Shown here: in pieces, positions 60,735 through 64,000 of the stretch
How positions within the stretch are numbered: position 1 is the first letter of the stretch
Layout of the letters: every line of letters begins with the position of its first letter
Source: Mesorhizobium sp. CAU 1732
GTDB taxonomy: Bacteria > Pseudomonadota > Alphaproteobacteria > Rhizobiales > Rhizobiaceae
Length of the DNA: 64,000 nucleotides
Reading direction: 5' to 3'
NCBI RefSeq assembly: GCF_039888675.1
Contig: NZ_JBDQQR010000005.1
Coordinates: forward strand, 78,304-142,303
The notes under the pieces: generated by a model
Told to the model about the DNA's origin: nothing
Seen by the model: the letters and a program-made list of their open reading frames with translations, nothing else
Databases searched by the model: none
Program-made: the position numbers and the translations under genes

Positions 60735-62477
60735 ATGACAAAAACCCCAAAAGAAACGCAACGGAACCTGCGAAGCGCCCGCTGGTTCGCGCCGGATGAC
60801 GCGCGCAGTTTCGATCACCGCTCACGCATGATGCAGGCAGGCCACGATGAAGACGACCTGCGCGGCAAACCGATCATCGGCATTTTGAACACCTGGTCCG
60901 AGATCAACCCCTGTCACAGCCATTTGCGCGAACGCGCCCATGATGTGAAACGCGGCATTGCTCAAGCTGGCGGCATAGGTCTCGAAATGCCGGCTCTGTC
61001 CGTAGACGAGACTTTTACGAAGCCGACCTCGATGCTCTACCGCAATCTGCTTGCCATGGAAACGGAGGAGATGATCCGTTCCCACCCGTTCGACGGGGTG
61101 GTCCTCATGGGCGGCTGCGACAAGACCACACCCGGTCTGGTCATGGGTGCCCTGACGGCGGGCGTTCCCATGATATATCTTCCCGCAGGCCCGATGCTGC
61201 GCGGCAATTATGCCGGCAAGATTCTCGGCTCCGGCTCGGACGTTTTCAAATATTGGGATGAGCGCCGTGCCGGGCGACTGTCAGAGGCGGACTGGCTCGG
61301 CCTTCAGGGCGGCATCGCCCGCTCGGCGGGAACCTGCATGACGATGGGAACAGCGTCCACGATGACGGCGATCACCGAAGCGTTGGGGTTGAGCCTCCCG
61401 GGCGCATCCTCGATCCCGGCCGCGGACGCCAGCCACCAGCGCATGTCCGCAGCCAGCGGTCGTCGCATCGTGGATATGGTGTGGGAGGACCTTACCCCCG
61501 ACAAGATCGTCACCGACGCTGCGATCAGGAACGCAGCGGTGACCGCGATGGCAACTGGCTGCTCGACCAACGCCGTCATTCACCTCATCGCCATCGCGCG
61601 CCGGGCCGGGATCGAACTGACGCTCGATGATCTGGACAAACTCGGTCGCTCCACGCCTCTCATCGCGAATATACGCCCCTCGGGAAGCGACTACCTGATG
61701 GAGGATTTCTTTTACGCCGGCGGGCTAGTCGCGCTGATGAAGCAGCTTGAGGAACGGCTTGACACGTCCTGCGTCACCGTCAACGGCATGACGCTGGGCG
61801 AGAATATCCAGAACGCAAAAGTCTATAATGACGATGTCATAAGGCCGCTGTCGAACCCGGTCTATCATGAAGGCTCGCTGGCGGTACTGCGCGGCAATCT
61901 CGCACCGGACGGCGCGGTTATGAAGCCCGCCGCATGCGATCCGAAATTCTACAATCACGAAGGTCCTGCGCTGGTTTTCGACAGCTATCCCGAACTGAAG
62001 AAGGCGATCGAGGACGAGATGCTGGATGTGACTGTCGATCACGTGCTGGTTTTACGAAATGCAGGTCCGAAGGGAGGACCCGGGATGCCGGAATGGGGCA
62101 TGCTGCCTATGCCCAAGGCGCTTCTCAAACAGGGCCATCGAGATATGCTGCGTATTTCCGACGCACGCATGTCGGGCACATCCTATGGCGCTTGTGTCCT
62201 GCACGTCGCTCCCGAGAGTTATGTCGGCGGTCCGCTCGCATTGTTGCGGACAGGCGATATCGTAAGGCTGGACCTCCCCAACCGCCGGCTGGACATGCTC
62301 GTCGACGATGCGGAACTCGAACATCGCCGCAAGACATTGAAACAGTCCGAACTGCGGTACGAACGCGGTTACGGATACATGTTCTCCAACTTTGTGGGAC
62401 AGGCGGATACCGGATGCGATTTCGAGTATCTTGAACGAAACTTCGGAAAAGCCGTTGCAGAACCGGAGATCAATTAG
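60735..62477 (+). CDS. IlvD/Edd-family sugar-acid dehydratase, L-arabinonate dehydratase type
   Basis: The 580-residue enzyme begins RSARWFAPDDARSFDHRSRMM, like L-arabinonate dehydratases of Azospirillum and Rhizobium. It has the iron-sulfur Cys in LMGGCDKTTPGLVMGAL, GTCMTMGTASTMTAITEALG in place of the CPTCGSCSG of IlvD, and the C-terminal [16 protein letters not shown] and DARMSGTSYGACVLHVAPES. The family dehydrates aldonic acids to 2-keto-3-deoxy acids. This gives the substrate for an SDR/FAH-type route such as that encoded at 41.3-42.9 kb. Exact sugar specificity cannot be read from sequence. It is the last gene of the cluster; an IS630-family element starts 229 bases later. Confidence 0.9.
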   Translation: MTKTPKETQRNLRSARWFAPDDARSFDHRSRMMQAGHDEDDLRGKPIIGILNTWSEINPCHSHLRERAHDVKRGIAQAGGIGLEMPALSVDETFTKPTSMLYRNLLAMETEEMIRSHPFDGVVLMGGCDKTTPGLVMGALTAGVPMIYLPAGPMLRGNYAGKILGSGSDVFKYWDERRAGRLSEADWLGLQGGIARSAGTCMTMGTASTMTAITEALGLSLPGASSIPAADASHQRMSAASGRRIVDMVWEDLTPDKIVTDAAIRNAAVTAMATGCSTNAVIHLIAIARRAGIELTLDDLDKLGRSTPLIANIRPSGSDYLMEDFFYAGGLVALMKQLEERLDTSCVTVNGMTLGENIQNAKVYNDDVIRPLSNPVYHEGSLAVLRGNLAPDGAVMKPAACDPKFYNHEGPALVFDSYPELKKAIEDEMLDVTVDHVLVLRNAGPKGGPGMPEWGMLPMPKALLKQGHRDMLRISDARMSGTSYGACVLHVAPESYVGGPLALLRTGDIVRLDLPNRRLDMLVDDAELEHRRKTLKQSELRYERGYGYMFSNFVGQADTGCDFEYLERNFGKAVAEPEIN

Positions 62478-62705
62478 CGCCGGAGGCAGGCTCAACGCTG
62501 TCGGCCCGCATCATTACGAGCAGATGGTTGGCTCGTCGCGCCCGCGATGATGTTCCGTAAATCGAACCGCAACGGGAACTCATCAGAAGCATTTTGGAGA
62601 CGCACCATATGAAAGGCCAAGCCTCTCACATGGTGCGCGTTCAATAACGCGAGAGCTTGCCATATAAGCGGCAAGCCGCTGTTTTACCCCGAACGAAGTC
62701 GATTA

Positions 62706-62728
62706 GAGCGTGATGATCTCATGTTGAA
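62706..62728. repeat. IS630-family terminal inverted repeat (left in window)
   Basis: GAGCGTGATGATCTCATGTT and three more bases; pairs with 63734-63756 at 19 of 23 positions. It overlaps the last codons of the transposase gene. Confidence 0.85.
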
Positions 62729-63664
62729 GCATATCCTGCATTGACGAGGTAGTTTCGGCATTCGTGTGGTGGGAAGCGCCGGAGCAGAGTGCCTGCCGCC
62801 TTCCATGTCGCCTCGACGGTTCGTTCTGCTGCGGTTCGCATGAGTTGTTTGAGCTTGGCGAAGACCTGCTCGATCGGGTTCAGGTCCGGACTGTAAGGCG
62901 GCAGGAAGAACAGCTTGGCTCCTGCCTTGCGGATAGCCTCTCGTACCGGTTGACCCTTGTGAGAGCCGAGGTTGTCCATGACGACGATGTCTCCGGGCGC
63001 AAGCGTCGGCACGAGAACCTGCTCGACATAGGCTGCGAAGCTTCGCCCGTTGATCGGGCCGTCGAAGACGCACGGTGCGTTGATGCGGTCGCAGCGCAAC
63101 GCCGCAATCAGGGTCAGCGTCTTCCAGTGGCCATGAGTAACCCGAGCCTGCAGTCGGTGGCCGCGCGGCGCCCAGCCCCGGATCGGCGCCATGTTGGTCT
63201 TGGCCCAGGTCTCGTCGATGAAGACCAGCCGTCGTGGATCGAGGCGGCCTTGGTATTTCTTCCACTGCGCCCGTCGACGCGCGATGTCAGCACGACCCTG
63301 CTCGCTTGGCAGAACGGTTTTTTTTGAAGCTCAGTCCCTCGCCATGGACGAAGTTCCAGACCGTTCGGTAGTCGACCTTCGTCCCACGCTCGGCGAGTTC
63401 GGCCTGAAGTCCGCGCAAGGTGACGTGCTCGCCGCTGCCGATCCGCTCCAGAAGCCATGCTCGGTGCGGCGCAAGGAGCGACGGGCGAGGCCGACCGACA
63501 TTCCTTCCCGGAGCCGCACTCCCCGTCGGCCGGTAGCGCTGAGACCACTTCACGACGCTCGAAACGCTTACCTTTAGAACCGCCGCAACCGAACGAACGC
63601 TCTCGCCGGCCAGGACGCGCGACACTGCTCGTTCGCGAAGATCAAAGGAATAGGGCTTCGGCAT
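62719..63664 (-). CDS. IS630-family transposase, two frames joined at an A8 run
   Basis: The first frame starts at ATG 63664 ([20 protein letters not shown]) and carries the helix-turn-helix DNA-binding region, reading into the A8 run (T8 on the plus strand at 63318-63325), then stopping at 63287. The second frame continues from the run with [20 protein letters not shown] to the stop at 62719. Its DDE domain looks intact: [22 protein letters not shown] and [15 protein letters not shown]. The same frame change at a homopolymer is common in this family and is usually a programmed shift or transcriptional slippage, so I consider the element possibly active. Confidence 0.87.
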
Positions 63665-63733
63665 CAGATGCTGGCCTCCAATCCAGCCAGCATCTTGAAT
63701 CACAAACACCAAGCCTTGGGAATCCGACTTCGA

Positions 63734-63756
63734 TTCAACCCAAGATCATCCCGCTC
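63734..63756. repeat. IS630-family terminal inverted repeat (right in window)
   Basis: Reverse complement of the left end with four mismatches; its last base forms the third base of the stop codon of the adjacent oxidoreductase gene. Confidence 0.85.
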
Positions 63757-64000
63757 TAGCTTGCCAACTCCGCCGCAACAGGCCGCTTGCCAGAGCTTGG
63801 CGCATTGAAAAACTCTAGCGCCACGCCGGTAACCTTATCTTCATAGGAAGCTGCCGCTGCTTCCTTCACGGGCCCGTACCCGCGGACCATATCGGCCAAG
63901 GAAAGCAGTTTCACGGCTGCGGCATGATTGTCTGCGGTCAGCCTTTCCAGCACCTCGTCGACAAGCTTTTCGTAGCCGACGATCAGGCGGCGTTCCATCT
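63756..64000 (-). CDS. C-terminal end of an indolepyruvate ferredoxin oxidoreductase-like protein (cut by window edge)
   Basis: The frame enters from the right edge and ends at TAG 63758-63756. The 80 or so visible residues (ERRLIVGYEKLVDEVLERLT, DNHAAAVKLLSLADMVRGYGPVKE) match, from memory, the C-terminal DUF6537 domain of the fused two-subunit indolepyruvate ferredoxin oxidoreductases of Alphaproteobacteria, which convert aryl-pyruvates to aryl-acetyl-CoA. The stop codon is formed by the TA target site plus the last base of the IS630 element, so the native C-terminus has been lost or altered by the insertion. The expected final helix continues only a short way past the VKE motif, so loss may be small. 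Confidence 0.7.
   Translation of the reverse strand, partial: MERRLIVGYEKLVDEVLERLTADNHAAAVKLLSLADMVRGYGPVKEAAAASYEDKVTGVALEFFNAPSSGKRPVAAELAS

Larger units (their letters stand above)
62706..63756 (-). mobile_element. IS630-family insertion sequence
   Basis: The 1051-bp element is flanked by TA on both sides (62704-62705 and 63757-63758), the target duplication of the family. Its 23-bp inverted repeats (62706-62728 and 63734-63756) match at 19 positions, beginning GAGCG. The transposase is encoded on the minus strand in two frames joined at an A8 run. It landed exactly at the 3' end of the gene that follows. Confidence 0.9.

Noticed and set aside
1..64000. CRISPR array, rRNA or tRNA genes
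   Set aside because: No regularly spaced repeats, rRNA-like sequence or tRNA cloverleaf with a TTCGA arm in proper context were found by eye.

Overview
The window looks like part of a conjugative plasmid or integrative conjugative element from an alphaproteobacterium, most likely Hyphomicrobiales/Rhizobiales. The support is high-GC codon use, a Ti-plasmid-style arrangement of traG-traD-traC diverging from traA, and a set of accessory genes typical of rhizobial plasmids (DUF736, ArdC, WGR, HU, methylase-helicase). No rRNA, tRNA, CRISPR array or replication initiator was seen, so plasmid and integrated element cannot be told apart from this window.

Region 1 (1-14.5 kb) is a run of plus-strand element-maintenance genes: the end of a Toprim protein, a DUF3085-like protein, a 1701-residue DNA methylase-helicase fusion, a long ParB-like protein, three unknown or DUF7007-like proteins, an ArdC antirestriction protein and DUF736. 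Minus-strand HU and WGR genes follow. Region 2 (14.6-23.2 kb) is the DNA-processing half of a conjugation system: the coupling protein TraG, TraD and TraC on the minus strand, a candidate oriT, and the relaxase-helicase TraA on the plus strand. TraA ends in two BID-like repeats. The mating-pair (trb/virB) genes and traF/traB/traH are not in the window.

Region 3 (24.3-37.6 kb) is a CoA-dependent catabolic cluster. It has a MarR regulator, a complete branched-chain-amino-acid-type ABC importer (substrate-binding protein, two ATPases, two permeases), an acyl-CoA ligase, an acyl-CoA dehydrogenase, an enoyl-CoA hydratase and a thiolase. A Tyr-less SDR, a flavodoxin-fold quinone reductase, a DsbA/2-hydroxychromene-carboxylate-isomerase-like protein and a 59-residue membrane protein accompany them. 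Together they suggest uptake, activation and beta-oxidation of an unknown carboxylic acid. A TGTATATRCA palindrome lies near MarR and before the binding-protein gene.

Region 4 (38.2-39.4 kb) is a decayed IS3-family element. Region 5 (39.6-46.9 kb) encodes an FAD D-2-hydroxyacid dehydrogenase, an FAH-family hydrolase, an SDR, an FMN L-lactate-type dehydrogenase, a GntR regulator, a YghU-like glutathione transferase and a second chromene-carboxylate-isomerase-like protein. Region 6 (47.5-62.5 kb) holds two TRAP transporters, RraA, IlvD, a Crp/Fnr regulator, a haloacid-dehalogenase-like HAD, a D-2-hydroxyacid dehydrogenase, a second FMN hydroxyacid oxidase and an L-arabinonate-dehydratase-type enzyme. 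Regions 5 and 6 fit non-phosphorylative sugar-acid catabolism: TRAP uptake, dehydration to a 2-keto-3-deoxy acid, oxidation by the SDR, cleavage by the FAH protein to pyruvate plus a 2-hydroxy acid, and oxidation of that hydroxy acid. This pathway assignment is inference.

The window closes with an IS630-family element inserted at the very 3' end of an indolepyruvate-oxidoreductase-like gene that continues past the right edge.
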